64,000 nucleotides of DNA from Boothiomyces macroporosus (GCA_027604185.1 JADGKB010000059.1:21899-85898), one strand, 5' to 3'; shown: positions 21,201 through 34,056, numbered from the stretch's first letter. Translations and numbers: made by a program. The notes: generated by a model not told the origin, from the sequence alone.

Positions 21201-22615
21201 TTATTGATAATTTTCGACTTTCATGTCGTTTAATCCATAGTTTTCGTTTTCTTCAAAAGAGCGTTCAAACTCTTCAATAGTCATATTTGGATCTGGATCT
21301 GGAGCATAAGGATTTTGCAAGTGTGAGTTTGCAAGAGGGTCGTACAATATCAATGTTACTGGGAACATTTCTCCTTTTAAAACCTACTATCAATTCATAG
21401 TTACTTTTTGAAGGCGGTCTAAAAAGTCTCTAAACTTGGATTTAGATTCAGTTTCAGCAGAATCACCAGCCAAAAACTGTGCCTTTCCTTCCAATTCTTC
21501 ATACACCTGGGTCAATAACCCTTCAACAGTAGTGAATCTACCTCCCAATGTACCAGTAGTTAATTGCAAATCAATTTCGGGAATAGTCAATCCGCATGAT
21601 TCTGATTTGAGGATATCTCGAGATAAATCATCCATTTCAGTCATTAAAAGAGATATTTTTCTGCCTTTTGCTGCAACTGCTCCTCCTGCTTTCACTTCAT
21701 TACTCTTGTAGCCACAAGCATCGCAGTCAGTAGACATGATGATAACTTCCTTGAAATGAGGGATATCAAGCATATGCATTCTTGTATCACTAGAATCAAA
21801 CAAGAATTACCTAGGAGCACCACATCTGGAGCATGTGGAATGGAAAACATGTACCTGTTCATTCAAGTCAAATTCTTCCTCTTCCTTTAATGGTTCTTCC
21901 TGCTCTTGCATTCCCAATTGCAAATTCTGCTCTTTGGTTCTGGTGTACAATGTAGTTTTAATTTGCGGATCTTCCTTTGGAGCGCACAGATTTTCAATAT
22001 AACTGTTTCCTGCTGGATCATCGATCGCAAAAGTAAAGTGGGTTTTGTTGTCATAGTATTCTTGCAGTACTTCAATTACACCTTCAATTTTCTTGTAGAG
22101 CTCATAATCAGCCAGTAATCTTGCTTGCTGCTCTTGCTTGAGACCTTCAATAGCTCGGTCAATCATTCCATCCACACTAGCATTAATTCCAATTACGTTG
22201 AGAGAATCCCGCTTTGAGAATTTGGAGGAATTTCAAAATCCAATTCTTCAAACCGTACAGTTGCTGATTCTGATTTTACAACTTGTCTATTCAAATCCTT
22301 TTGTCCAGCAATTCTAACAACCTGTTTGATTCCCTTTTCAGCAATAGTCTGAGCTGGTTGGATTTCATTATTTCGCAATCCACAGTGAGGGCATTCAAAT
22401 GCCATCAAAATAATTTCTCTAAAGTGTGGTACTTTGGTCAATAATAATTTCGTTGTTCCATTCTCACCGCATCCCATACAGAGAGATTCTACTTCGGTGA
22501 TTGCTTGCTCCCCATCAATATTTTCAAACAGCGTTTCAGTTCTTTTAATTCCTTGATTTGGATCGACTTCCATTTCTTCAGAGAATTTAACTTTTTTTTC
22601 TGCAGGTTCAGTCAT
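21201..22615 (-). CDS. ZPR1: Zinc-finger protein ZPR1
   Basis: Four exons with introns of 20, 21 and 21 nt. Two ZPR1 modules each begin with a C4 zinc finger: CMGCGENGTTKLLLTKVPHF with FECPHCG, and CSRCGAP with DCDACGYKSNEVK. Each is followed by the GKGI/AKGRKISL beta domain with SESATVRFEELDF and SESCGLTIPEIDL. ZPR1 acts as a chaperone for eEF1A and binds growth-factor receptors in animals. The start MTEPAEKKVKF was chosen over an in-frame ATG 33 codons upstream because it begins the conserved region. About 450 residues, normal. Confidence 0.95.
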
Positions 22616-22786
22616 AATTTTTTTTCCAATTTGTTCTGGAAAAAACTGAGACTTAATGTGAGCTACTATTATCAGATAATCGAATGAATTGAACGACTCA
22701 CCAGATTCATGCAAAGGTTAAACGCGAATAATGTTTGTTATCTTGAAATAATATTCATGCTTTTATTACAGCACGTTGTAATTAGC

Positions 22787-23218
22787 TTAAACAACAGTAG
22801 AACTGCTTTCTTGTTTAACCAATATACCATCCCTTTCAGATATCGAGTTTATCCACTCCAACACTGTAGAATTGCTATCTGGTTTATCAGTTACTTCTTT
22901 CTCAGGAACAATCCAGTATTGGAAATCATCTTCTACAAGGAATATTTTGTTCCTAAAAATGTCGGCCTTCTTTCCGTTGTTAATTTCGTTTCTTCTTTGC
23001 TTGCTCCTCTACATCATCGTCCTTGCATTCATCTTCACCATCAAAAGGGTCCAAGATAGTCATATAAATCAACTTTGAAACCATTAACCACAGCGTCCAA
23101 CTTGGTTTCTCTTTCTCAATCTATAGCAAGTTTCACCTTCCAAACATTCGTGGTCATACCAGCATTCATTGGCCAAAACTGCAGCGAAAAGAACAGAAAG
23201 GATAGCAGTAAAATTCAT
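22787..23218 (-). CDS. Small Cys-containing protein with signal peptide; exon structure unresolved
   Basis: The N-terminus MNFTAILSVLFAAVLANE is a clear signal peptide, followed by CWYDHECLEGETCYRLRKR. Two later frames are coding-like: DPFDGEDECKDDD, and a 3' exon reading NKIFLVEDDFQYWIV through to a stop at 22787-22789. The joins are uncertain: a 20-29 nt intron near 23090 and one of 13 or 43 nt near 23000 would keep frame. TATA-like TATATATA lies at 23250-23257, about 35 bp before the ATG, as at the PAN genes. I do not recognise the family. It may be secreted or ER-resident. Confidence 0.5.
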
Positions 23219-23493
23219 TCAAGATGTTTAGATGTTGAAAAACGCGAAATATATATAGTTTTTGGATTAGTACAAGCTTTAAGCGTTTAGTACAAAGGCT
23301 GTGCAACAAATCCACATAATAACAAACCAATTAGTACAAAGATTGTATAAGTTTTACTAATTTCTGCACGAATAAATCTACAAACTGCGGTGAATTTCTA
23401 CCAAATTTCGCTTATATTTTACCTTTAATAAAGAATAGTTTAGTGAATTATCTTGTCTATTTTTTGATTAATAAATGTTGATAGAACCCTTGA

Positions 23494-24241
23494 ATGCCCC
23501 TCGAAATCCACAAACTACAACCACTTCAAGCACAAAAATCTTTGAAAGGTAAACCATGCTAGGTTCAACAAAGTATACGGCCTTTGAAAGTGCACTAAAA
23601 CATCGAGACTGGTTCCAGAATGGAAACCCTACGCTCATCAATTATCTATTGAGCACTTGAAAAACTTTTACAGTTATAGCAACCAGTGGGCCAGAAACAG
23701 CAAGTTTCCAATTGCCGATTATGATAACCCAACTGACGAGGAACTCCGCGCACATTACAACAAATACAAGTTTTGGCATATAGATTCAAATTCATTACTA
23801 GCTGGAACGTTATTTGATTGGTCTATTTTTGAAAATGCTCTTACTTTGACTAATCATTTGGATGTCAAAAATCCACCTCGAATTTGTTTGTTGCTCTTTT
23901 GGACTACGTTTTGTGGGGCATCTATTCCGCATTTTGACAATATTGTTAAAGTTTTGAAAGAAGATTCCGTAATTGGAGATAATATATCTCTTGTTACCAT
24001 CAACTTTGATACTAAAAGCCCTCCTAACTATGATACGGAGAAGATCAAGGCAAAGGTGGAAACGAGGGAATGGCCGTATCCGTGCTATGTTGACAAGCTA
24101 GAAGACGACAAGTTTTACCAGCTTTATTTGAAGGCTGGAGGAAGATTGACGCCTGTGACGATGTTGGTGGTTGACGGCAAAATTGAACACTTTGGGTTCG
24201 AGGAAAAGTGCTTTGATCGTGTTTATGATATTTGTCAATAA
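23494..24241 (+). CDS. Thioredoxin-fold protein lacking the second active-site cysteine; 5' end unresolved
   Basis: The main frame (from about 23600 to 24241) shows a thioredoxin-like fold: a strand RICLLLFWTTFCGASIPHFD where CxxC would be expected but only the first Cys is present, then ISLVTINFD, and the cis-proline strand GRLTPVTMLVVDGKIEHFGF. Thiol exchange is thus doubtful. Two upstream ATGs (23494 and 23556) could start the gene, and an intron of unusual length would be needed to connect them; I could not settle this. It resembles TlpA/nucleoredoxin-type folds only in outline. Function unknown. Confidence 0.6.
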
Positions 24242-24892
24242 ACCTCTGCGTCATCTATATGGTAATAAAAACACAAATTAGCATACATTGAACTTTAATC
24301 GGGCATCAAGCCCTTTCCCTCGCAAAGGAAAAAGAGATTGTCATATTTCTCCTCTGTGAAACTTATCTACTTCCGGAGGAATCTTGTGGCCTACCCAGAT
24401 CCAATATTCCAGGGGTAGTATGTCAAATGCGGCCCAATCGTGAGCTTAAACGAACTAGACATGGGCAACATCTCAACCTCTTTGATGGAAGTAACTTGCA
24501 TCTAGTGTTCATTATTGAAGACTGTATGTCGCTTTCATCTATTGGAACCCTACCATGTGCTGCTCAATAGAGTGACCGCATTTCTATCGTTTCGTCTCTG
24601 ACAGTAAAAGTCGTCTTCGTATCGTTTCTTGTGGCTTTGTATTCGTATCGTATCCTAAGACTTCATTTTCGTTCCGTATCGTATCCTGACTTCACTTTAG
24701 TATTGTTTCGTGTACGAAATTCCAAAGTCTTATCGTATCGTACAATACGCAACGATTTTATGTCTGTACCAAGAGACGACGGCCAATGAGGGAGACCTAC
24801 AGAAGATGCTTCAAAAATAACCAAAAAACGTTCTAAACGAAAAATCTTATTAACCACTGGTAATAATAACGCAAGGGGATGACATAATCTGT
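24242..24892. other. Intergenic stretch without a supported gene
   Basis: No conserved reading frame is visible on either strand. Around 24595-24760 there is a degenerate short repeat built on TCGTATCGTATC and related words, seen at least five times. The minus frame 24663-24857 overlaps these repeats and shows no family features. Confidence 0.6.
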
Positions 24893-26074
24893 CTAGACAG
24901 ATGTATCAACTGGCGAGGCTTGTTTGATAAAGTCTAATCCTTCAGTTGGTGCTTCAATCCCAACTTTTTGCAGAAATTCGTCGCTCCAAAACTTTGTTAA
25001 ATGGCGAGACCCTGAATCGCATAGTAAAGTCACTATAGTATGGCCAGGACCTAATTTTCTAGCCAGCTTTACGGCAGCGACGCAATTGACAGATGAAGAG
25101 CTTCCAACAAATAATCCATCATTGTTCACCAGATATCTTGACATTCCGACTGCTTCCTCGTCTGTAACTTTTACTGCATCGTCAATGTATTCTATTGCCT
25201 TTGCGAAATTAGCTGTTAAACGATTGATCCCCACACCTTCGACAATCGTATCTATCTGATGTCTTTTTCTTGTGCCTTCTGCCTCATGTGAGGTGTACAT
25301 CAAGTTATATCGGATCTTGTTGTACAGTCCACTTCCTTGAGGATCCGCTAATACTACTTTGATATTCTCCAGCCTGGACTTTAAATATGCAGACACTCCA
25401 CCTATTGTTCCACCTTGTTTAATTCTATGTTTACCGGTTCCAGCACCCATGACAAATGCGTCTATTTTCCCTCCAGTTTGTTTATATATTTCTGGTCCAG
25501 TAGTACGGTAATGAATATCAAAGTTTACTAAATTTTCAAATTGATTGCAAAATAATCCATGAGCATCTGAATTGGACGAGTTCATTTCTTCTGCTCTCTT
25601 TCTTGCCAAGTTTACGAAATGATTAGGGTCGACGATTGAACAAGGCTTGACCTTTTCAACTGTCGCTCCAAGCATAAGCAATAGGTTTGACTTTTCCTGC
25701 GCAACATCGTCAGGCATAACTATATGGCACTTGTATCCTTTTGCCCTGGATATTATAGCCAATGATATTCCAGTTGAACCAACAGTTCCTTCAAAAATAG
25801 TGCTTCCAGTATTAGGTTTAATTAATCCCTTCTTTTCTGCATCTTCAATTACAGCCAGAGCCACTCTGTCTTTAGAACTTCCTCCGACATTCATGAATTC
25901 TGCCTTTGCCAATATTGTGCATCCAGTGGCTCTGGAAAGCGAATTGATTTTTATCAAGGGGGTATTACCAATCAGCTGCTCTATTCCTTTAGGCTCATCC
26001 TTTCTTCTAGTTAAATAGTATATCGACAAGGCCAGTCCAGCAATTGTTGCTGAGACTATAAAAATTTTTCCCAT
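24893..26074 (-). CDS. Cysteine synthase homologue with N-terminal membrane anchor (fungal CYS2-like, YGR012W type)
   Basis: A start at 26074 gives MGKIFIVSATIAGLALSIYYL, a membrane anchor, followed by the PLP-dependent beta family: GIEQLIGNTPLIKINSLS, the PLP lysine in GGSSKDRVAL, EGTVGSTGISLA, and GAGTGGTIGGVSAYLKS. The last motif becomes normal only after removing a 21-nt, stop-free intron at 25414-25434; if retained it would add KHRIKQG. Fungal members of this group sit on the mitochondrial outer membrane and their physiological substrate is unsettled. About 385 residues spliced. Upstream in-frame codons exist but are unlikely to be translated. Confidence 0.88.
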   Translation of the reverse strand: MGKIFIVSATIAGLALSIYYLTRRKDEPKGIEQLIGNTPLIKINSLSRATGCTILAKAEFMNVGGSSKDRVALAVIEDAEKKGLIKPNTGSTIFEGTVGSTGISLAIISRAKGYKCHIVMPDDVAQEKSNLLLMLGATVEKVKPCSIVDPNHFVNLARKRAEEMNSSNSDAHGLFCNQFENLVNFDIHYRTTGPEIYKQTGGKIDAFVMGAGTGKHRIKQGGTIGGVSAYLKSRLENIKVVLADPQGSGLYNKIRYNLMYTSHEAEGTRKRHQIDTIVEGVGINRLTANFAKAIEYIDDAVKVTDEEAVGMSRYLVNNDGLFVGSSSSVNCVAAVKLARKLGPGHTIVTLLCDSGSRHLTKFWSDEFLQKVGIEAPTEGLDFIKQASPVDTSV

Positions 26075-26278
26075 GAAATTAAAAGTTTTTTTGAGAAAAG
26101 TTAAAATAGAAAAATAGGGAATAAAGTGTATAAAGTCTCCGGAAAACAGTATCTTGAATATCAGATGAAATGTCCTTGTAGCAGCACAAGCCCTTTTATC
26201 TACCAGATGGTTACGTGAAACAATCAGCACTACCAATGAGCAGGCTCTGGACAGATGCTCGGCAAACGATTAACCTTT

Positions 26279-28481
<2,203 letters not shown>

Positions 28482-29168
28482 TATGGGATTAATTTTGATC
28501 TGGAAAAATTATATCCAGATCACGTGCATTTCTACCTCATTGAAAAGTAATGTCGTAGATGCCATTGAAATTATCAACTGTCAGCAATCTCAGTGGAATG
28601 TTGTCATGAAATAGACAGCCTTTCAGTTAGAGTAGTACTCCAACTAAATCTCTTTAAAAGTGCTGATTGTTTACATAAATAATCTAGTAATATAAAAGTG
28701 AAGCTTTAAAAGGAATCTGGAGAGATCTCGATTAGTGCTATGAATTTTAAATAATTCAATCTAACGGAATGTGTTTCCTTTGCATTCGAATTTATGCTAT
28801 CTCAAATATCCTATCAATGCCTATTTTCTAGGGTGGTTGATAAGATCCAGCTCACACCAATTGAGTCCAAGATAACGACTTGTAATGAGCCGACCAATAC
28901 TTAAATGCTGGTATGGTAAAGATGGAATTCCTTCAGCAAAAGTAACCATTGAAGCTCAGGCTGATTTACTGGTTGATAAGGGAATCGTTACCTAGCACAA
29001 TAAAATCAATACAATATGCAACCAATTCATCCTACCGATTCTAATTACACTTGCGCTGGATATATACCAATGAGCTGTGTGATAAACTGGTATATATAGC
29101 GAATTTTTGCATTGTCCAGTCAAAAAATACGTCACCGTATTCAGAAGGTAATAATCTTATTTTTTCAA
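28482..29168. other. Mostly unassigned interval between HELLS and membrane protein A
   Basis: AT-rich and without a convincing gene. It includes one 36-codon frame at 28885-28995 listed separately. Two copies of GGTATATA/GCTGGATATATACC-like words around 29056-29098 look like promoter-type TATA elements before membrane protein A (start 29169). Confidence 0.5.
28885..28995 (+). CDS. Short ORF, doubtful
   Basis: A frame of 36 codons starting MSRPILKCWYGKDGIPSAKV with protein-like composition. No family recognised, no intron evidence, and no obvious extension. It could be a micro-protein or the remnant of a gene. Confidence 0.2.
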   Translation: MSRPILKCWYGKDGIPSAKVTIEAQADLLVDKGIVT

Positions 29169-30024
29169 ATGGTTAATTCAACAGATCCAGCATTAATCAG
29201 CCAAGTGTATTCAGACATTAACCAAGGGTGGGAGGTAATAGTGAAATAAGGGTAGGCTGTCAAAATTTTGGAAATGATAATTATTCCTTATGGCTACTAT
29301 TTTCTCCGACCCAGTAAAGTCGCGACTGTTTTGCTATCGATTGCATTGGTAAATGTCTTGCACAATATATTTGCCTATACTGCGTTTTATCTTGGAGATA
29401 TGTATCCGGGGTTCAATGGCCAAAACTTGTGGACTGCCCAAGCAGCTTCTGCAGCAGCAGTAAGGTCTTTGGAACTATATTGTAACTTTTTGATGGTCGC
29501 TGCTGTAGCAAATCGAAATCAAATTAGATTGCTCCAAGTAATTACATTAATTGCAATGGTGGGAGTATGGGGAGGAAGGATATATGATGTATACGGTGCT
29601 TTTCTCGTTGAATCTAATATCCGAGTTGGTATGGCTATTGTAGCTGCTTTTGGTGTATTTCAAAGTTGTTTCGGACTATATACAATTCGATCTGCAATGA
29701 CTGTATTAGGGCCAGAAAATGCAGGAAATGGTCAGGTGCGAAAGCTGCTTCTAAAGAGCGCTGTCCGATTAACGTTTATCCAGTTTATCGATATTTTTGA
29801 ATTAATCGGTAAGTAGTCCTAAAATAGGCGCAATATGGATGAGAGGATCAATTTACACTCTGTGGTGGGATATGATTGCCGGCAACTTGGATAACAGTCG
29901 CGGACTGTTTATGTTTGTTGATTTATTGATGACCCGGATTGAATACATGAAAGGAGGTTCCAAAGATCCCAGTGCTGGCCAGTCCGCTCAGTTTGAATCT
30001 AATCTACACCAATCGAATAAATGA
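29169..30024 (+). CDS. Multi-pass membrane protein A, unknown family (paralogue of 30997-31787)
   Basis: Three exons with introns at 29235-29255 (21 nt) and a 19-nt one near 29812-29830. About 270 residues with four to five hydrophobic segments (for example TVLLSIALVNVLHNIFAYTAFYL and IRVGMAIVAAFGVFQSCFGL). Conserved with its paralogue: GGRIYDVYG between membrane segments, and a C-terminal block WMRGSIYTLWWDM...AGNLDNSR...LFMFVDLLMT. I do not recognise the family and see no catalytic motif or signal peptide. The gene pair brackets a RAD51 paralogue in the same orientation, which suggests tandem duplication with the RAD51 gene in between. Confidence 0.85.
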
Positions 30025-30065
30025 TATTGATTTTCTGACTTAAAAAAAGAAACTTGCTGCATCTC

Positions 30066-30806
30066 ATGCAGGAGTTTTGCTCATTCGACTGGAAAGGAAT
30101 TACGGAATTCGCAGGTCCATCAGCATCAGGAAAGACTCAAGTAACCATATATTAATCCTGTTTGCCCATCTATGCGTGTTGAAGGCGGCCTCTAAAGGCA
30201 AGGCGATCTATATAGACTCTGGTAATCAGTTTTCCTTTCGGAGGTGCAAAGACTTGATTTTAAATTCAGATCACTTGGATATGGATTTAAAGAGTCTTGG
30301 AAATATTCATCATTACAACTGTTTTCAAATATACGATTTGTTTACAATCTTGTACGACTTGCTAGAGTCGATATCTAAAGGGCTAAAGGTTGAATTGATT
30401 ATAATCGACTCTATTGGGGCTTTGCTTATCCCTTTCTTGGGCCCAGGACAAAAGCGAGGATATAAATTACTATCCAAGATAGCCGAATTGCTGAAACAAA
30501 TCTCTAAAAATATACCCATAATAGTACTTGCGTTTAAACTAGACAATAAACTATTCAGTATCGGCAAAGAAGGATGAATCAAAATCGCTTTTAACAGATA
30601 CAAAGCCAGCATTGGGACAATATTGGTCAAAGATTCCAACGTGCCGCTTTTATTTCACAAGATCAGAGGATGAATTAAATCATGCTAGTAGGATACTGCA
30701 AGACAAGCTGATTGACGATGACATTTTGTCGTACGAGAACAAAAAGGGAGTTATATTCAAACTCGTTGAATTTACGGTGGAGCATTTTGGAAAAGTATAT
30801 TTGTAA
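30066..30806 (+). CDS. RAD51 paralogue (RecA-fold recombination mediator)
   Basis: Three exons. The protein starts MQEFCSFDWKGITEFAGPSA and has Walker A GPSASGKTQ, split from the following helix FAHLCVLKAASKGKAIYIDS by a 20-nt segment (30141-30160) that starts GT but ends TG. Walker B is LIIIDSIGALL; a normal 19-nt intron joins NIPII to TINYSV; then comes KPALGQYWSKIPTCRFYF, typical of RAD51D/XRCC-type paralogues. About 233 residues: lacks the N-terminal domain of RAD51 itself. Role: homologous recombination accessory ATPase in the nucleus. Assignment to XRCC2, XRCC3 or RAD51D is not safe. Confidence 0.85.
30141..30160 (+). other. Candidate GT-TG intron in the RAD51 paralogue
   Basis: Length 20 nt, GTAACC start and TTAAT branch-like motif match other introns, but the last two bases are TG. 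Reading through hits a stop; using the nearest AG (30184) would delete the helix after Walker A that every RecA fold needs. Confidence 0.55.
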
Positions 30807-30996
30807 TTTACTTAGGGTCAAAGTGCAAATTTCTATGTAGGCAAGTATGATATTATTGTGCCAAAATATTCCCCCGATTCCTCTGCTTTATCGCAGTAGT
30901 TAATTTAACAGTCCTTGATATTAATTTAATGTTATAAAAAAGATATGTTGTAAGCCACCCTGTATTTGTTTCTTCTTTTGAGACGCGTATAGTTGA

Positions 30997-31787
30997 ATGT
31001 TTGATTCCACTTCATCAATACTGATTGGGCAAATATACTCGGATATCAACCAAGGATGGGAGGTATCATAAACTAACACTTTGGCAGTTAAACTGTTGGA
31101 AATTATAATGATACCGTACGGATACTTTTTCCTGCGTCCAAATAGAATTGTAACTATTTTACTATGGATATCAATGGTAGACATTTTGCACAATATATTT
31201 GCTTATCTTGCGTATTACCTTGGGGATATATACCCAGGCTATTATACGCAGAGTTTATGGACAGCACAGGCAGCAGCAGCGGCTACAGTGCGTTCTTTGG
31301 AATTATATTGCAACTATCTGATTGTTTCCGCAGTATCAAGTCCTCAACAAACCCGACTACTTGGATTGGTTACAATTCTGTCTGTTGTTGGGGTGTGGGG
31401 AGGTAGAATATATGATGTCTATGGGTCATTCCTGATATCTTCGAGTATCCGTATTGGGATGGCCATAGTTGCAGCATTTGGAGTTTTTCAAAGTGGATAC
31501 TGCCTGTATATTATTCACCGGGCAATGAATGCGATTTCCACAAAGTCTCAATCTGGTAAACAGGGTCAAAGGTTGTTGGTGAAGAGCGCTTTGAGACTTG
31601 CATTCATCCAATTCATAGATGTATTCGAATTCATAGGTAGTTGAATGCTAAACAAGGCGCTATGTGGATGAGAGGATCAATTTACACTCTATGGTGGGAT
31701 ATGGTCGCTGGTAACTTGGACAACTCTCGAGCACTATTCATGTTTGTTGATTTGCTAATGACAAAAATCGAGAATATGAAATCGTAA
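30997..31787 (+). CDS. Multi-pass membrane protein B, unknown family (paralogue of 29169-30024)
   Basis: Three exons. It starts MFDSTSSILIGQIYSDINQG and closely follows paralogue A throughout: YFFLRPNRIVTILLW, HNIFAYLAYYLGDIYPG, GVWGGRIYDVYGSFLI, and the end WMRGSIYTLWWDM, AGNLDNSRALFMF. The first intron lies at exactly the same codon as in A (after GWE, before AVK), but here spans 31063-31083 and ends TTTG rather than AG. The second (20 nt, near 31638) is normal. It lacks the extra 14-residue tail of A. Four to five membrane segments; function unknown. Confidence 0.85.
31063..31083 (+). other. Candidate GT-TG intron in membrane protein B
   Basis: 21 nt, with ACTAAC branch motif, starting GTATCA and ending TTTG. 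The paralogue A has a normal GT-AG intron at the same codon (29235-29255), so the exon boundary is fixed by homology. The next AG (31087) would shift the frame into a stop. Confidence 0.65.
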
Positions 31788-32213
31788 CTCAGCATTAATC
31801 AAGACAAAGGAAGAGTGTAAGTAAAACAGCTAAATGATTAAATATTGTTTTTTTCAAGTTTAGCCAAATCAATTGGCAAAAATCTGCCGCTTTCAAATAG
31901 GCTATTTTTTAACCTGAGGATTTAAATGAATTCATTCTCCTGAAACATTTTGAATGTAGTAGAATGATGGAATACTAGCCCATGAAACTTTTCACTTCCA
32001 ACATGAGGATGATGTGAAGGCACTATTTTGAAATCAAACTCGTGTATTATCTTTTACAAGCAACATTACTTGCGGGTATTATTTCCATAGCATTTATCAT
32101 GAATTCTTGAAATCCATCATTTTCAAGTACAGATTCGCGGCCATCAAGATCTCCTGTGGCGTGAACTTACTCATAAAAATCATCGCCCATCATCCTTATC
32201 AAAATGTGTGGAA
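31788..32213 (+). other. Intergenic, no gene seen
   Basis: AT-rich interval before asparagine synthetase. Only very short frames occur; no repeat, tRNA or conserved motif is visible. Presumably holds the 3' end of membrane protein B and the asparagine synthetase promoter. Confidence 0.6.
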
Positions 32214-34028
32214 TATTCGCAGTATTTGGATTTGCAGAAGGGCAAACAGAATTTCGCCAAAAGGCAACGCAACTATCTAAAAAGTATTCCCAATCTTAAA
32301 CTAGAATTCGTCATCGTGGACCTGACTGGTCTGGTGTTAAACTAGCGGGACAAAATATATTATGTCATGAGCGTTTAGCAATTGTCGGAGTTGGTATTTC
32401 ATTTTAATTCCTAGATTCTGGTGCACAACCATTGACCAATGAAGACGACTCTGTTATCTTGGCTGTAAACGGTGAAATCTACAATTATTTGGCTTTAAAG
32501 AAACAATTGAAGGGCAAATACAACTTCAAAACTCATTCTGACTGTGAGGTGTTGCTTTACTTGGTAATTAATGTGCTAAACGCAGTGGCAAGAGCAAGGG
32601 CCAGATATGGTCAAAGTTCTAGACGGAATGTTCTCCTTTGTGTTATATGACGTAAAGAAGGATGTATTTTTTGCTGCTAGAGATCATGTTGGTATCACCA
32701 CCATGTACCAAGGATGGAGATCGTCAGATAATTCGGTGTGGTTCTCTTCTGAAATGAAGAGCTTGAATGAAGACTGTGATAGAATCATTGCATTCCCGCC
32801 AGGGCATTATTATCTCAGCAGCACTAAAGAAACTGTGCAATACTACAGCCCAAAGTGGTACGGGGATATTGCAAACGGAATCCCTCCACTTTCAGACGAA
32901 AACAAAGTATTAACTCCAAAAGAAGACGAAGAAATGTATACTGCTATTCGAAAAGCGCTAGAAGCTTCCGTCAAAAAGAGACTAATGTCTGAAGTACCTT
33001 ATGGTGTTTTGCTTTCTGGCGGGCTTGATTCTAGTTTGATTGCTTCGATTGCAATGAGAATGCGCAGTGCAGAAAATGGTGATGAGGACGATTTTGATAT
33101 TAAATGTAATTTTAAACTAATTATTAGCCAGCGTCTCTGCATGGCCATCATTGCACTCGTTTTCAATTGGGTTGCCAGGATCTCCTGATTTAGCTGCAGC
33201 AGAAAAGGTTGCAAAGTTTTTGGGAACCATTCATCATGCGTTCACGTTTACAGTGCAGGAAGGTATTGATGCTATCTATGATGTTATTCATCACCTTGAA
33301 ACCTATGATGTTACCACTGTTAGAGCTAGCACTCCAATGTACCTTTTATCACGAAAGATTAAGGCTATGGGAGTAAAGATGGTACTTAGTGGTGAGGGAT
33401 CAGATGAAATATTTGGAGGTTCATTATATTAATCATAGGTTATTTGTATTTCCACAACGCTCCATCTGCCCAATCGCTACATCACGAATGTATTTCCAGG
33501 ATTCAAAATCTGCATACCTCTGATAACTTGCGTGCAAACAAATCTACAATGGCTTGGGGTTTGGAAGCTCGTGTACCTTTCCTTGATCGCCAATTCTTGG
33601 ATGTGGCAATGGAAAAAGTACCAGCTAACCACAAGTTAACTGGAAGTGGCCCGTATAAACATACTATGGAAAAGTATGTACTTCGCAAAGCCTTTGACAC
33701 TCCTGAATCTCCATACTTGCCACATGAAGTGCTATGGAGACAAAAGGAACAATTTTCTGACGGCGTCGGCTACTCTTGGATTGATTCCGTAAAGGAATGG
33801 TCTGAAAAGAACATTACTGATGCTCAAATGGCCGGTGCTGCCCAACGCTTCCCACACGACACTCCAACGACAAAGGAAGCCTACTGGTTCAGAGATATCT
33901 TTGAACAGCACTTTCCTCAGAAGGCATGCTTGGAAAGTGTTGTACGCTGGATTCCAAGAAAGGACTGGGGTTGCCCAGAAGACCCATCTGGAAGAGCTCA
34001 AAAAGGACACATTGCAAAGTATGAATAA
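32214..34028 (+). CDS. ASN1: Asparagine synthetase, glutamine-hydrolysing
   Basis: Six exons with introns of 20-22 nt. Mature start [13 protein letters not shown] gives the N-terminal nucleophile Cys2 of the glutaminase domain, followed by [27 protein letters not shown] and [11 protein letters not shown]. The synthetase domain has the PP-loop ATP site [16 protein letters not shown] and the later [21 protein letters not shown]. Reaction: ATP + aspartate + glutamine to asparagine, AMP, PPi and glutamate, in the cytosol. About 570 residues, normal for the family. Its stop is 28 bp from that of the convergent SF3B4 gene. Confidence 0.97.
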
Positions 34029-34056
34029 TATAAAACGTTATCATATAATTTTATAA

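Noticed and set aside
22709..23078. Plus-strand hydrophobic frames opposite the small secreted gene
   Set aside because: They are antisense to coding-like minus-strand exons, and their hydrophobicity reflects the complement of charged codons. No family features.
24663..24857. Minus-strand ORF of 64 codons
   Set aside because: Overlaps degenerate repeats, shows no family features, and has no support from splicing or context.
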